A stretch of DNA of 64,000 nucleotides from Aliiroseovarius zhejiangensis. GTDB lineage: Bacteria > Pseudomonadota > Alphaproteobacteria > Rhodobacterales > Rhodobacteraceae. Shown one piece after another: positions 1-8,400 of this stretch. A program made the position numbers and the translations under genes. Under the pieces are notes generated by a model. That model was not told the DNA's origin. It was given only the letters and a program-made list of their open reading frames with translations, and ran no database searches. The stretch lies in NCBI RefSeq assembly GCF_014656375.1, contig NZ_BNCH01000008.1, positions 1 to 64,000 on the forward strand. Reading direction: 5' to 3'. Each line of letters begins with the position of its first letter. The first letter of the stretch is position 1.

Positions 1-112
1 ATGAGCCAGACCCTCTCTTAGATCAGGCCGCTAACTGCCCCAAAAACTCTGACGACGGACAGCAGATGAAATAGAGCGCCTTGGCCGGGCCTATCTGGAT
101 TGGGGTAAGCGC

Positions 113-619
113 ATGGCTGACCAGGCTAAGGCCGCCATGCAGAAGATAGCCTCCCAGGATCCTCAGACGCCCATCAGCGCGCAGGACTGGCAAGAGCTGA
201 CCCAAGCATTTTGTGAAACTTCCGCTGAGTATTGGGTCAAAAGCAGCGATGTTCTAAGTAAAAGTTCCCGTAGCATTAACATGGGAAAACACGTCGAAAT
301 GGCAATCCGCGAAGATCTCCTTGATCTCTATACCCGAGACAATAGAGCCCCAGAAACGCTCCCACGGGATACGCTAAAAACCATAGAAGAGTTTGCAAAA
401 TACATCGAGCCGGGCCTACCACATCGAATGGGAGGGCTACCCGACCCCATCCAAAGTGACGCCTGTGATCCAAGCGATCCGCTCCTATTCCAGGTGGCAA
501 GCGATTTGGCGATGGGATGGGTGTGGGGTGATGTCGGAGCTCTCTACGTTACTATCTCTGAGAGCGACTTACGCAAAAGTCGGTTTGAACATGTCGAGGC
601 ATGGCTTGAGGGGCACTAA
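113..619 (+). CDS. Hypothetical protein of unknown function
   Basis: A 168-residue acidic, soluble protein that I do not recognise. It has no signal peptide, membrane segment or clear motif; residues 1-60 look helical. The same frame stays open upstream of the ATG back to a TGA at 50-52, and that stretch reads as plausible helical sequence (about 20 codons rich in Glu, Arg, Leu), so the protein may once have been longer or may use a non-ATG start. Codon use is less GC3-biased than in the formate dehydrogenase genes nearby, which fits acquired or decaying DNA. It faces the end of the formate dehydrogenase operon and has no evident partner. Confidence 0.45.
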   Translation: MADQAKAAMQKIASQDPQTPISAQDWQELTQAFCETSAEYWVKSSDVLSKSSRSINMGKHVEMAIREDLLDLYTRDNRAPETLPRDTLKTIEEFAKYIEPGLPHRMGGLPDPIQSDACDPSDPLLFQVASDLAMGWVWGDVGALYVTISESDLRKSRFEHVEAWLEGH

Positions 620-1060
620 CAAATAGAAGCCGTTTCAGCGTAACAGTGTAGTCCCGCAAGCTGACGTTCAGTTATCCGGTTTGAGCGGCGGCTTCGTCCC
701 GCATCCTGTAAACACAATCTCTCGGACCTAATGGCTGCAATGGTGGCGGGACGAATGGCGCCGCCGCATTCGTTGCGTGGGCCAGCGGGATCTGGACGAG
801 CCAAACGCCCTTGGTCGTCAGGGTGAGGGCGCTGCCCTCTCGTGCGTTCGCCACGTCAGGTTGCCACGCCATCCATCCAGTCGATATGCCGTTACCCGCG
901 AGGCGGTTTCTGTGGCCTTCCAGACCAGGGAAGAAGGTGATGTTTATCGCGAAGCCAAGCGCGAGGAATGGGAACGGTTCTGCAAAGTCTCCCACACGTT
1001 TGACAGGGCTATACCTTTCACGTGGAAATTTAGCACAGCAGTAATCCATGTGAATGAAGA
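620..1060. other. Intergenic stretch without a supported gene
   Basis: About 440 bases between the hypothetical gene and the end of the formate dehydrogenase operon. Open frames exist on both strands (for example 672-1070 minus), but none shows a convincing ribosome binding site, a recognisable domain or consistent codon bias. It may hold remnants of an insertion or of a decayed gene; I see nothing I can name. Confidence 0.4.
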
Positions 1061-1086
1061 GAGGCGGCAAGAGGATGAACCGCCTC
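1061..1086 (-). terminator. Possible terminator of the formate dehydrogenase operon
   Basis: Read on the minus strand, GAGGCGG and CCGCCTC form a 7-bp stem (1080-1086 with 1061-1067) around a 12-base loop, followed by the T-rich TCTTCATT. It overlaps the stop codon of the last small gene. The T-run is weak, so termination is likely but not certain. Confidence 0.4.
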
Positions 1087-1216
1087 AGTCGTGCAGCCGC
1101 ACATTCCCGGGCGACGCCGTTACTGAAGAGGCCGAGAAGCCGCTGTTCACGAGAATCTGGTTCGCGCCAATGGTGATCACAACCAATGCGGCCAGTGCTG
1201 CAAGGAATGCTTTCAT
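1085..1216 (-). CDS. 43-aa small protein at the tail of the formate dehydrogenase operon
   Basis: A 43-residue protein beginning MKAFLAALAALVVITIGANQ. Residues 3-19 form one hydrophobic segment that could be a membrane anchor or signal peptide, followed by a polar tail ending in LHD. The ATG at 1216 is preceded by a strong AAGGAGG and begins one base after the TAG of the gamma-subunit gene, so the two are almost certainly co-translated. Its position as last gene of the operon suggests a small accessory subunit or assembly peptide of the membrane-bound formate dehydrogenase. That role is inference from position; no family is recognised. Confidence 0.65.
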   Translation of the reverse strand: MKAFLAALAALVVITIGANQILVNSGFSASSVTASPGNVRLHD

Positions 1217-1217
1217 C

Positions 1218-2402
1218 CTATGCCTCCTTGCCCTGCTGGATTTCGGCGTTGCGCACCTCGTCCACCCACAGGCTGTGGTGTTCGCGGGCCCATTGCTCCT
1301 CGACCTCACCGCTGCCCATGGCATCAAACGCGCCTTCCATCCCGACCGAGCCGATATAGATATGGGCCAGAATAATGGCCAGCAGCACAAAGCTGACGAC
1401 CGCGTGCCACAGTTGGGCGTATTGCATTTCTTCCTGTGGGGTCAGCGGATAGGGCAAGGCGTCCTGCCCGAACCACCCCGGCACGCCCCAGTCGTTCAAC
1501 ACAGCAAAGGTGGCGCCGAAAATGTTGAATTCGAACGGAAACAGCAGCGACAGGCCAGACAGCGAAATCGATGCGCCCAGAACGATCGTGGACCAGAAAA
1601 TCAGTTTCTGCCCGGCGTTGAATTTCTTGGCCGGAGGGTGCCCGCCGCCAAACAGCCCGCCCCCTTGCGCCAGCCATCTGAAATCGGTGCGGTCGGGCAG
1701 GTTGTGGATGACCCAGGAGACAAAGACGATCCCCAGCGCAAGAATGAACGCCCATGAGATATTGTTGTGCACCCACTTGGTGCCAATTGCGAGGGTCGAG
1801 AATGCCTCGTGCCCGAAGGTGGGGATCAGCACCTTGCGACCGAACAGGGAAATCAGACCGGTCACACCGAGGATCAGGAAAGAGCCGGCCAGCAGCCAAT
1901 GACCAAACCGTTCGAACCCGCTGAACCGCGTGATCGTGCGGCCGGTCTTTTCGCCATCAATGCGAATACGCCCACGGATCAGGTAAAACAGCGCCAGCAA
2001 AACCAGCGTGCCGCCCAAAAGCCCCGCGCCATAGGTCAACAGCGGGCCTTCGCGAAACTTCAGCCACCACATGCCACCATCCTGGATCAAGGTCTTGACC
2101 GCTGGTCCACGCGATTGAGTCGAAATATCCGCCGAGTCATAGCGCAGCGCGCGCCACAGATCCGGGTCGGACTGCCCCCCGCGTGTGCCAAGCGGCGCAG
2201 TCATGGGCGCGGCGGCCTCCGGGTCGCCGGTGGCAGACCTGCGAAATTCATCATCCACCTTTTGCTGGGCCTGACGGCGCAGGATATCGTCCAGCGTTTG
2301 CGCCCCACCGGTTTCAGCGCGCGGATTGTCCACAGCCTGTTGCGCCATGGCGGGCACCATCAGACCAAAGATCAGGGCGAAAACGGCAAAAAGGCGAAAC
2401 AT
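1218..2402 (-). CDS. fdoI: Formate dehydrogenase gamma subunit (membrane cytochrome b556)
   Basis: Membrane subunit of respiratory formate dehydrogenase. It binds two b hemes and passes electrons from the beta subunit to the quinone pool. The 394-residue protein has an N-terminal signal-like segment (about residues 1-21, ending AMAQQ), a roughly 90-residue polar region, and then hydrophobic helices near residues 120-140, 165-190, 210-230, 265-290 and 330-350. The last four are the usual cytochrome b bundle, with histidines such as those in FERFGHWLLAGS and AQLWHAVVSF as likely heme ligands. It is longer at the N terminus than enterobacterial FdnI/FdoI, as is usual in alphaproteobacteria. It follows the beta gene by 82 bases and precedes the 43-aa tail protein by one base. 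Confidence 0.93.
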   Translation of the reverse strand: MFRLFAVFALIFGLMVPAMAQQAVDNPRAETGGAQTLDDILRRQAQQKVDDEFRRSATGDPEAAAPMTAPLGTRGGQSDPDLWRALRYDSADISTQSRGPAVKTLIQDGGMWWLKFREGPLLTYGAGLLGGTLVLLALFYLIRGRIRIDGEKTGRTITRFSGFERFGHWLLAGSFLILGVTGLISLFGRKVLIPTFGHEAFSTLAIGTKWVHNNISWAFILALGIVFVSWVIHNLPDRTDFRWLAQGGGLFGGGHPPAKKFNAGQKLIFWSTIVLGASISLSGLSLLFPFEFNIFGATFAVLNDWGVPGWFGQDALPYPLTPQEEMQYAQLWHAVVSFVLLAIILAHIYIGSVGMEGAFDAMGSGEVEEQWAREHHSLWVDEVRNAEIQQGKEA

Positions 2403-2484
2403 CCGGATGTTCCTTACGTCAGGTCACAAAAGTTGGGCGACCTCATCCCGGGCCGCCCGATTTTCACAGGGGAAACGGGCGGGA

Positions 2485-3105
2485 TCAGCCACCGCTTCCC
2501 AGGCGCGGCCCGTCTTGGCCCTTCTTGTCATAGGCTGTGCCCCAGCCCCAGGCCCCGGCGCCGAACCCGCGGGCGACGATCCGTTCGCGATAGATCTCGG
2601 ACACGGTGTCGCCATCGCCCGCCAGCAGCGCCTTTGTCGAACACATCTCGGCGCAGATGGGCAGCTTGCCCTCGGCAATCCGGTTGCGGCCGTATTTGGC
2701 AAACTCGGCGGTCGAATGGTTTTCTTCCGGCCCACCGGCGCAGAAGGTGCATTTGTCCATCTTGCCACGCGACCCGAAATTGCCCGCTTGCGGATATTGC
2801 GGCGCCCCGAACGGGCACGCATAGAAGCAATAGCCGCAGCCGATGCACAGGTCTTTCGAGTGCAGCACGATGCCGTCGGCGGTCTGATAGAAGCAATCCA
2901 CCGGACAGACCGCCATGCAGGGCGCATCCGAACAATGCATGCACGCGACTGAAATCGAACGCTCGCCGGGCAGTCCATCATTGATCGTGACAACACGGCG
3001 GCGGTTGATGCCCCAGGGGACCTCGTGTTCGTTTTTGCAGGCGGTCACGCAGGCGTTGCATTCGATGCAGCGTTCAGCGTCGCACAGGAACTTTGCTCTC
3101 GCCAT
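2485..3105 (-). CDS. fdh3B: Formate dehydrogenase FDH3 beta subunit, four [4Fe-4S] clusters
   Basis: Electron-transfer subunit that carries electrons from the catalytic alpha subunit to cytochrome b. The 206-residue protein has the ferredoxin cysteine sets of this family: CIECNACVTAC near residues 14-24, CMHCSDAPCMAVCPVDC near 55-71, CIGCGYCFYAC near 86-96 and CTFC near 120. It lacks the C-terminal membrane helix of E. coli FdnH/FdoH and ends in a Gly-rich tail, as in FDH3-type enzymes. It starts 14 bases after the alpha gene, behind an AGGAGA-like ribosome site, within one operon. Confidence 0.93.
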   Translation of the reverse strand: MARAKFLCDAERCIECNACVTACKNEHEVPWGINRRRVVTINDGLPGERSISVACMHCSDAPCMAVCPVDCFYQTADGIVLHSKDLCIGCGYCFYACPFGAPQYPQAGNFGSRGKMDKCTFCAGGPEENHSTAEFAKYGRNRIAEGKLPICAEMCSTKALLAGDGDTVSEIYRERIVARGFGAGAWGWGTAYDKKGQDGPRLGSGG

Positions 3106-3119
3106 GATCGGTCTCCTTC

Positions 3120-6119
3120 TTATGCGGTCCAGATTTTGCAGAGAGTTGCTTTGGTCTCTTGCATCTGGGTTACGCTGTCATAGCCATAGGTTTGCGCGGT
3201 GTTGCTGGATTCCCCCAGAACGTAGGGGTCGGCCCCCTCGGGGTATTTGTCGCGCAAATCCTTGCCTTCGAAATGGCCGCCGAAATGGAACGGCATGAAC
3301 GCCACCCCCGGACCCACACGTTCCGTCAACATCGCCATCACCTTGACCTTGGCGCCTTCCGGGCCTTCGACCCAGACCTGTGCGCCGTCACGAACGCCAA
3401 GGTTGTTGGCATCGCGCGGGTTGATTTCGACGAACATATCCTGCTGCAATTCCGCAAGCCACGGGTTCGACCGGGTTTCTTCGCCCCCGCCTTCGTATTC
3501 GACCAGACGGCCCGAGGTCAGGATGATCGGATAATCCTTCGAGAAGTCGTTGGTCTGGATCGAGCTGTACATCGTCGGCACGCGCCAGAACTTCTTGTCC
3601 TCATAGGTCGGATAATCGGCCACAAGATCGCGGCGGTTGGAATAAAGCGGCTCGCGGTGCAGCGGCACGGGGTCGGGGAAGGTCCAGACCACGGCGCGGG
3701 CCTTGGCGTTGCCGAAGGGCGCGCAGCCATGCTTGATCGCGACGCGCTGGATGCCGCCTGACAGGTCGGTTTTCCAGTTCACCCCGCCCGTCTTGGAATC
3801 GTAATCCGATGGGATTTCGCCCTGCTGCGATGTCTCGCCGACCTCTTCGGTGTTGCCGCCATCATCCGCAGGCTCTGCCGCCAGGGGCGCCCCATCGGGG
3901 AAGCCCGCAACGCGGTCGATGCTGGCGCGTTCCTCGTCCGTCAGATCGCCGTCCCAGCCCAGATCACGCAGCATCTGCATGGTGAACTCGGGATAGCCAT
4001 CCTTGATTTCGGACCCTTTGGAATAGACGCCTTCGGCCAGCAGGTTGTCACCGTCACGTTCCACCCCGAAACGGGCGCGGAAGGTCAGACCACCTTCGGC
4101 CACCGGGATCGACATATCGTAAAGCAGCGCGGTGCCGGGGTGGTTCATCTCGGCCGTGCCCCAGCAGGGCCAGGGCATACCGTAGAAATCGCCATCTGCC
4201 GGGCCACCATTGGCGCGCAGCGTCGTCTTGTCGAACGTGTGCTGGTTGGCCATGTGCATCTTCAGACGCTCGGGGCTTTGACCGGTATAGCCGATGGTCC
4301 ACATACCGCGGTTGAACTCGCGGGTGATGTCCTCGACATTCGGCTCGCCACCCTCGTCAATTGCAATGTTGCGGAACAGGCGGTCATGGAAGCCGAATTT
4401 CTCGGCAAATTTCGCAATGATCGTGTGGTCGGGCAGCGATTCAAACAGGGGTGCCATGATCTGCTCGCGCCACTGCAGCGACCGGTTCGAGGCCGTGGCC
4501 GAGCCGCGGGTTTCGAACTGCGTCGCCGCCGGCAGCAGATAGACGCCATCGGTGCGGTCCTGCAGAACTGCCGAAACCGTCGGATAGGGGTCGACCACCA
4601 CCAGCATGTCCAACCGCTCCATCGCGGTTTTCATTTCCTTCAGCCGGGTTTGCGAGTTCGGCGCGTGGCCCCACAGAACCATCGCGCGGGTGTTGTCGGG
4701 CTGGTCCAGATTGGCCTTGTCCTCAAGCACCCCGTCGATCCAGCGGCTGACCGGAATGCCGGTCAGGTTCATCATCTTTGTCTCGCCCACCGTCGCGTCC
4801 GAGAACCGGCCTTTCAACCAATCAAGGTCTTCTTCCCAAACGCGCGCCCAATGCGCCCAGGCCCCTTCCGACAGGCCATAATAGCCCGGCAGGGTGTCGG
4901 CCAGAACGCCAAGGTCCGTGGCGCCCTGCACGTTGTCGTGGCCCCGGAAAATGTTGGTGCCCCCACCGGCGCGGCCCATGTTGCCAAGCGCCAGTTGCAG
5001 GATGCAATAAGCGCGGGTGTTGTTGTTGCCGTTCGTGTGCTGGGTTCCGCCCATGCACCAAATGACGGTGCCGGGGCGGTTGTTGGCCAGCGTGCGGGCG
5101 ACACGCTCAAGCTGTTCGCCGGGCGTGCCGGTGACGCGCTCGACCTCTTCGGGGGTCCATTTCTTCACCTCGTCGCGAATTTGGTCCATGCCCCAGACGC
5201 GGGTGCGGATGAAGTCCTGATCTTCCCACTTGTTCTCAAAGATATGCCACAGGATGCCCCAGACCAGCGCAACGTCCGAACCAGGCCGGAAGCGCACATA
5301 TTCGTCGGCATGGGCCGCCGTGCGGGTAAAGCGCGGATCGCAGACGATCATCGGCGCGTTGTTTTCTTCCTTGGCTTTCAGCAGGTGCAGAAGCGACACC
5401 GGATGCGCCTCGGCCGGATTCGAGCCGATCAGGAAGATCGCTTTCGAGTTGTGGATGTCGTTATAGCTGTTGGTCATGGCGCCGTAGCCCCATGTATTCG
5501 CCACACCCGCCACCGTGGTCGAGTGGCAAATCCGCGCCTGGTGATCGACGTTGTTTGTGCCCCAATAGGCGGCGAATTTGCGGAACAGATAGGCTTGTTC
5601 GTTGCTGTGCTTGGCCGAACCAAGCCAATAGACGGAATCCGGCCCGCTTTCGTCGCGGATCTTCATCATGCCGTCACCGATCTCGTTGATCGCCTGTTCC
5701 CAGCTCAGGCGAACCCATTCGCCGTTTTCTTTCTTCATCGGGTATTTCAGGCGACGCTCGCCATGGGCGTGTTCACGCACCGAGGCACCCTTGGCGCAGT
5801 GCGATCCCAGGTTGAACGGGCTGTCAAAACCGGGTTCCTGCCCGGTCCAGACGCCGTTGTCGACCTCGGCAATCACCGTGCAGCCGACCGAACAATGCGT
5901 GCAGACGGATTTCTTGATCTCGATCGCCCGCTCTGCGGCTGTTTGCGCGGTGGCTTGCGTGACCGTGCCGCCGGTGGCGGCAACAGCGGCCAGCCCGCCG
6001 ATGGCAAGCCCCGAACCGCGCAGGAAGCTGCGGCGGTCAACAGTGGTGGCCGAGCGGGCGGCGCTTGGCGTCGCGCTGCGGCGTGCGCTTCCGTTTGTCT
6101 TTTTTCTAAGCATCGTCAT
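3120..6119 (-). CDS. fdhA: Formate dehydrogenase alpha subunit, Mo/W-bisPGD catalytic subunit
   Basis: Oxidises formate to CO2 on a molybdo- or tungstopterin. The 999-residue protein has a twin-arginine export signal (DRRSFLRGS, residues 28-36, then a hydrophobic stretch), so the catalytic side is periplasmic. The N-terminal [4Fe-4S] cysteines are Cys73, Cys76, Cys80 and Cys108. The metal ligand is Cys198 in ARICHSTTVAG, so this is the selenium-free type. The C-terminal molybdopterin dinucleotide-binding domain covers about residues 850-999. Two in-frame ATGs (6119 and 6113) compete; the AGGGAGA site is better spaced for 6113. The nearby tungstate transporter tupBCA suggests that tungsten rather than molybdenum may be the metal, which is inference. 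Confidence 0.95.
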   Translation of the reverse strand: MTMLRKKTNGSARRSATPSAARSATTVDRRSFLRGSGLAIGGLAAVAATGGTVTQATAQTAAERAIEIKKSVCTHCSVGCTVIAEVDNGVWTGQEPGFDSPFNLGSHCAKGASVREHAHGERRLKYPMKKENGEWVRLSWEQAINEIGDGMMKIRDESGPDSVYWLGSAKHSNEQAYLFRKFAAYWGTNNVDHQARICHSTTVAGVANTWGYGAMTNSYNDIHNSKAIFLIGSNPAEAHPVSLLHLLKAKEENNAPMIVCDPRFTRTAAHADEYVRFRPGSDVALVWGILWHIFENKWEDQDFIRTRVWGMDQIRDEVKKWTPEEVERVTGTPGEQLERVARTLANNRPGTVIWCMGGTQHTNGNNNTRAYCILQLALGNMGRAGGGTNIFRGHDNVQGATDLGVLADTLPGYYGLSEGAWAHWARVWEEDLDWLKGRFSDATVGETKMMNLTGIPVSRWIDGVLEDKANLDQPDNTRAMVLWGHAPNSQTRLKEMKTAMERLDMLVVVDPYPTVSAVLQDRTDGVYLLPAATQFETRGSATASNRSLQWREQIMAPLFESLPDHTIIAKFAEKFGFHDRLFRNIAIDEGGEPNVEDITREFNRGMWTIGYTGQSPERLKMHMANQHTFDKTTLRANGGPADGDFYGMPWPCWGTAEMNHPGTALLYDMSIPVAEGGLTFRARFGVERDGDNLLAEGVYSKGSEIKDGYPEFTMQMLRDLGWDGDLTDEERASIDRVAGFPDGAPLAAEPADDGGNTEEVGETSQQGEIPSDYDSKTGGVNWKTDLSGGIQRVAIKHGCAPFGNAKARAVVWTFPDPVPLHREPLYSNRRDLVADYPTYEDKKFWRVPTMYSSIQTNDFSKDYPIILTSGRLVEYEGGGEETRSNPWLAELQQDMFVEINPRDANNLGVRDGAQVWVEGPEGAKVKVMAMLTERVGPGVAFMPFHFGGHFEGKDLRDKYPEGADPYVLGESSNTAQTYGYDSVTQMQETKATLCKIWTA

Positions 6120-6199
6120 TCTCCCTGGCCCTGCGCAGCAGGTGGCTTGGTATCAATGTGAATTACCCGTCCAAGCAATGCATGGGCGGTGGCGCGACC

Positions 6200-6394
6200 C
6201 TAAAAGCGGGTGCTTTTCAGATAGGCGCGCGTGTGTTCGGTGTCCTGCATCACTTGCGATGACAGATCGACCTGGGCCGGTTCGGCCTCAGCGGCCGTGC
6301 CAGCGGTTGCAGCGGCAACTGCGGCACCCGGCACCGCCGTCCCGGCGATCTTCAGGAAATTGCGGCGGGTCGTGCCCTGTTTCTTGTCCGTCAT
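6200..6394 (-). CDS. Formate dehydrogenase region Tat-target small protein
   Basis: A 64-residue protein with a twin-arginine signal (TTRRNFLKIAG, residues 8-18) followed by an Ala/Gly-rich hydrophobic stretch and a short tail ending YLKSTRF. This matches the known small family found only beside formate dehydrogenase genes and named for its Tat motif. Its role is not established; it could help export or assemble the alpha subunit. It sits 80 bases upstream of the alpha gene in the same direction and 66 bases after the chaperone gene. Confidence 0.85.
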   Translation of the reverse strand: MTDKKQGTTRRNFLKIAGTAVPGAAVAAATAGTAAEAEPAQVDLSSQVMQDTEHTRAYLKSTRF

Positions 6395-6460
6395 TCGAAT
6401 GCCCCCTTCCTGGGTTGCGTGTCACGGCGGCCCCTTGCCGCCCGGTTTACCGGCAGGCCG

Positions 6461-7069
6461 TCAGCCTGCCATCATGCGGAATGCTTCCTGTTCGATATCC
6501 ATGAAGGCCGCCCCGACGGCACCGACCGAAGCATACAGAACCGACCCTTTCGCACCTTGCAGATCGGTAAAGAAATGCGGTGCCCAGGGGCCGATATGTT
6601 TGTTGTAAAACGCCCGTTGGCGCGGCAGATCAACAGCGTTGCTGAAACGACCGACAATCATTCCGCCCATCATCTCAAGCAGTGATGCGATGTTATCCTC
6701 GGGTTCGAACGTATTGGGCGACCGGGTGATGCCAAGCGCCGCCATGTCCGCCCGCAAATTGGCCAGAGGTTTTTCGTTCAGAAACCCGGTCATGTAATAG
6801 CTGGCATAGGGCAAAAGCTCGCCCCGTCCCAACCCGATGAACAAGGCATCATATTCACGCTGTGCGGCCTTGGGCTTGGTCACTTTCGCAACCCGCGCCA
6901 GCCCCCCGATCGCCTGGCCAAGCGGTGAGTCGTCGCCAGTCAGCCCGGCGGTTTGGGCCAGCAGCATTTCATCCGGCGGCCCCGCCAGCATCAGGCCGAG
7001 ATAGTTGTAAAGGTCCGCGCGCAGGCGATCCTCTTCGGTGATCTCGGGATTTGTTTGCGTCAGGGTCAT
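6461..7069 (-). CDS. TorD/DmsD-family redox enzyme maturation chaperone
   Basis: A cytoplasmic chaperone expected to bind the Tat leader of the formate dehydrogenase alpha subunit and hold it until the metal cofactor is inserted. The 202-residue length and all-helical character fit the TorD family. Family-type segments are visible: RADLYNYLGLMLAGPPDEML near residue 18, EYDALFIGLGRGELLPYAS near 73, and a C-terminal FYNKHIGPWAPHFFTDL near 150 matching the FxxxHLxPWxxxF pattern. Its ATG overlaps the stop of the DUF3306 gene by four bases, indicating translational coupling. Confidence 0.85.
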   Translation of the reverse strand: MTLTQTNPEITEEDRLRADLYNYLGLMLAGPPDEMLLAQTAGLTGDDSPLGQAIGGLARVAKVTKPKAAQREYDALFIGLGRGELLPYASYYMTGFLNEKPLANLRADMAALGITRSPNTFEPEDNIASLLEMMGGMIVGRFSNAVDLPRQRAFYNKHIGPWAPHFFTDLQGAKGSVLYASVGAVGAAFMDIEQEAFRMMAG

Positions 7070-7668
7070 GCGGTGTGTCCGTCGAAGTTGAACACCATCC
7101 GGCGCGGCTTTGGGTGGTCAGGCTCTGCCCCCCCTTCCGACGCGGTTTCAGGCGTTGTCGTGTCTGACCAATCGACCTGTGCGATCTGGTCACTTGTACG
7201 GGCTTGCGCGTCACCCTCATCAAGCGGTGACGGCTGATCTTGCGGCGCGGGCGCATCGGCGATCCGATCTTCGCCCCCCTCCGCGTTCAGCACATGCGCC
7301 AGAAGCCCCTTGCCAACCTGATAGCTGGTCGCGATTGCTCTGTTGCCATAGCTTCCCGTAAGGTAATCATCGTCATAATCATTCAGCCCGTCAACACATG
7401 CCAGCACCGGATTGCTGCGCCACAGCTTGCGCAGCGCGCGTTTGCGGATGTGTTCGGGCACCGCTTTCGCCATGAAGGCGGCGAAATCATCACCGCTGAC
7501 CAGCGTATCGGGGTCAGGCAGACCCAGCTCGGCCAGAATCTCATCGTCGGTCTTGTCCGCCAGCGCCTGCTGGTCCTGCAGATCAAGCGCGGCTTGTGCT
7601 TCGGCCTCTGCCTCGGCCTGCACGGCGGCGCGGCGGCGGTCCCAGAATGTCGCGGGTTTGCGCATCAC
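7066..7668 (-). CDS. DUF3306 family protein, formate dehydrogenase accessory
   Basis: A 200-residue soluble protein. It has an N-terminal charged coiled-coil-like region (RRRAAVQAEAEAEAQAALDLQ, shown by heptad-like Ala/Glu spacing), a central conserved part (FAAFMAKAVPEHIRKRALRK, then LWRSNPVLACVDGLNDYDDDY), and a variable acidic tail. These features fit DUF3306, which occurs beside FDH3-type formate dehydrogenases and has no known function. It overlaps both neighbours (DUF3305 upstream and TorD downstream) by ATGA-type junctions, so the three are one translational unit and probably act together in maturation. That role is inference. Confidence 0.82.
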   Translation of the reverse strand: MMRKPATFWDRRRAAVQAEAEAEAQAALDLQDQQALADKTDDEILAELGLPDPDTLVSGDDFAAFMAKAVPEHIRKRALRKLWRSNPVLACVDGLNDYDDDYLTGSYGNRAIATSYQVGKGLLAHVLNAEGGEDRIADAPAPQDQPSPLDEGDAQARTSDQIAQVDWSDTTTPETASEGGAEPDHPKPRRMVFNFDGHTA

Positions 7669-8252
7669 GATGCCTCGCGGCGGTGGCGGGGCGCGCGATA
7701 GACATCGCTGTCCTGCGCGATGCGCGGATCACCGATGCCATCCTCGGCGCCGTCGACTTTCATATTCTTGCGCTTGCGCTTCACGAATGTCTCTTCAACA
7801 TGGTGCTTGCCGACGAAATCCGCGATCCACGCGCGCATCCCGTCGGGCATCGGCAGCTTTTCCACCAGGGCTTCGTCCGAATCGCAGTAATCCTGCGCCT
7901 CATAGGGTGAAGCGGTGGCCAGCGAAACGGTCCAAGGCGTTTCGGGTCGGGCCGGATCGGGGTTCAGCACGACATAGATTGACGGCGAACGCGCCTGAAG
8001 CTCGTGAACATAGGCTTCGGTATCTGATGGATAGAGTTGCAGCGGAACGGTGGCGGCAAGATAGTCCGTCACCTGCCCCTGTTGGCGCAGAACGGTCCAA
8101 TCGGTCGAACCCGCGCCCGGCACCATATCGACGACGCGCCACGCCCATTTCGCCCACCGGGTCACGCCGGGCGATTTGCGAATCACAACCCCAAGCGGGA
8201 TGGATTGCGAATTGGGAAACACGAAGGACACGCTGGCACCTGCTGGCTGCAA
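7665..8252 (-). CDS. DUF3305 family protein, formate dehydrogenase accessory
   Basis: A 195-residue soluble protein, first gene of the minus-strand formate dehydrogenase operon. The N-terminal IPLGVVIRKSPGVTRWAKWAW and the central LYPSDTEAYVHELQARSPSIY segments are typical of DUF3305, a family that travels with DUF3306 and formate dehydrogenase but has no assigned activity. The C-terminal 60 residues contain basic HHVEETFVKRKRKNMK and are probably flexible. The start at 8252 is the longest option and no strong ribosome site is visible, so the true start may be slightly inside. It overlaps the DUF3306 start by four bases. Confidence 0.8.
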   Translation of the reverse strand: MQPAGASVSFVFPNSQSIPLGVVIRKSPGVTRWAKWAWRVVDMVPGAGSTDWTVLRQQGQVTDYLAATVPLQLYPSDTEAYVHELQARSPSIYVVLNPDPARPETPWTVSLATASPYEAQDYCDSDEALVEKLPMPDGMRAWIADFVGKHHVEETFVKRKRKNMKVDGAEDGIGDPRIAQDSDVYRAPRHRREAS

Positions 8253-8400
8253 TAATTTATTTCCGTAAATCAGTGTAATGATACACGCAGGAAATGAAAG
8301 AGGGAGCAGCCGGTGCAGGTAGAAATTGATCGCCCAATCTTCACGGATCGCCTTTCATCCCGCGCCGTTCCGTCCTACGTAGTCTGGGTGAGGGGTCGAA
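8253..8400. promoter_or_regulatory. Divergent promoter region of the formate dehydrogenase cluster
   Basis: This 148-base gap separates the minus-strand operon (DUF3305 onward) from the plus-strand ferredoxin block and should hold both promoters. It is markedly more AT-rich than its surroundings around 8250-8300. A GAGGGG ribosome site lies just before the ATG at 8401. No strong palindrome was seen, so no operator is claimed. Confidence 0.5.

Noticed and set aside
672-1070. 132-codon minus-strand frame downstream of the formate dehydrogenase operon
   Set aside because: No ribosome site, no recognisable domain, and a competing plus-strand frame of similar quality. Kept as unassigned intergenic sequence.
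3120-6119. Selenocysteine at the formate dehydrogenase active site
   Set aside because: The metal-ligand position is a Cys codon (Cys198) and no in-frame TGA occurs in the gene.
4140-6161. A 673-codon plus-strand open frame opposite the formate dehydrogenase alpha gene
   Set aside because: It is a shadow of a high-GC gene. The sequence has no domain, the composition is Arg/Gly/Ala-rich in the antisense pattern, and the minus-strand frame has a full set of catalytic motifs.
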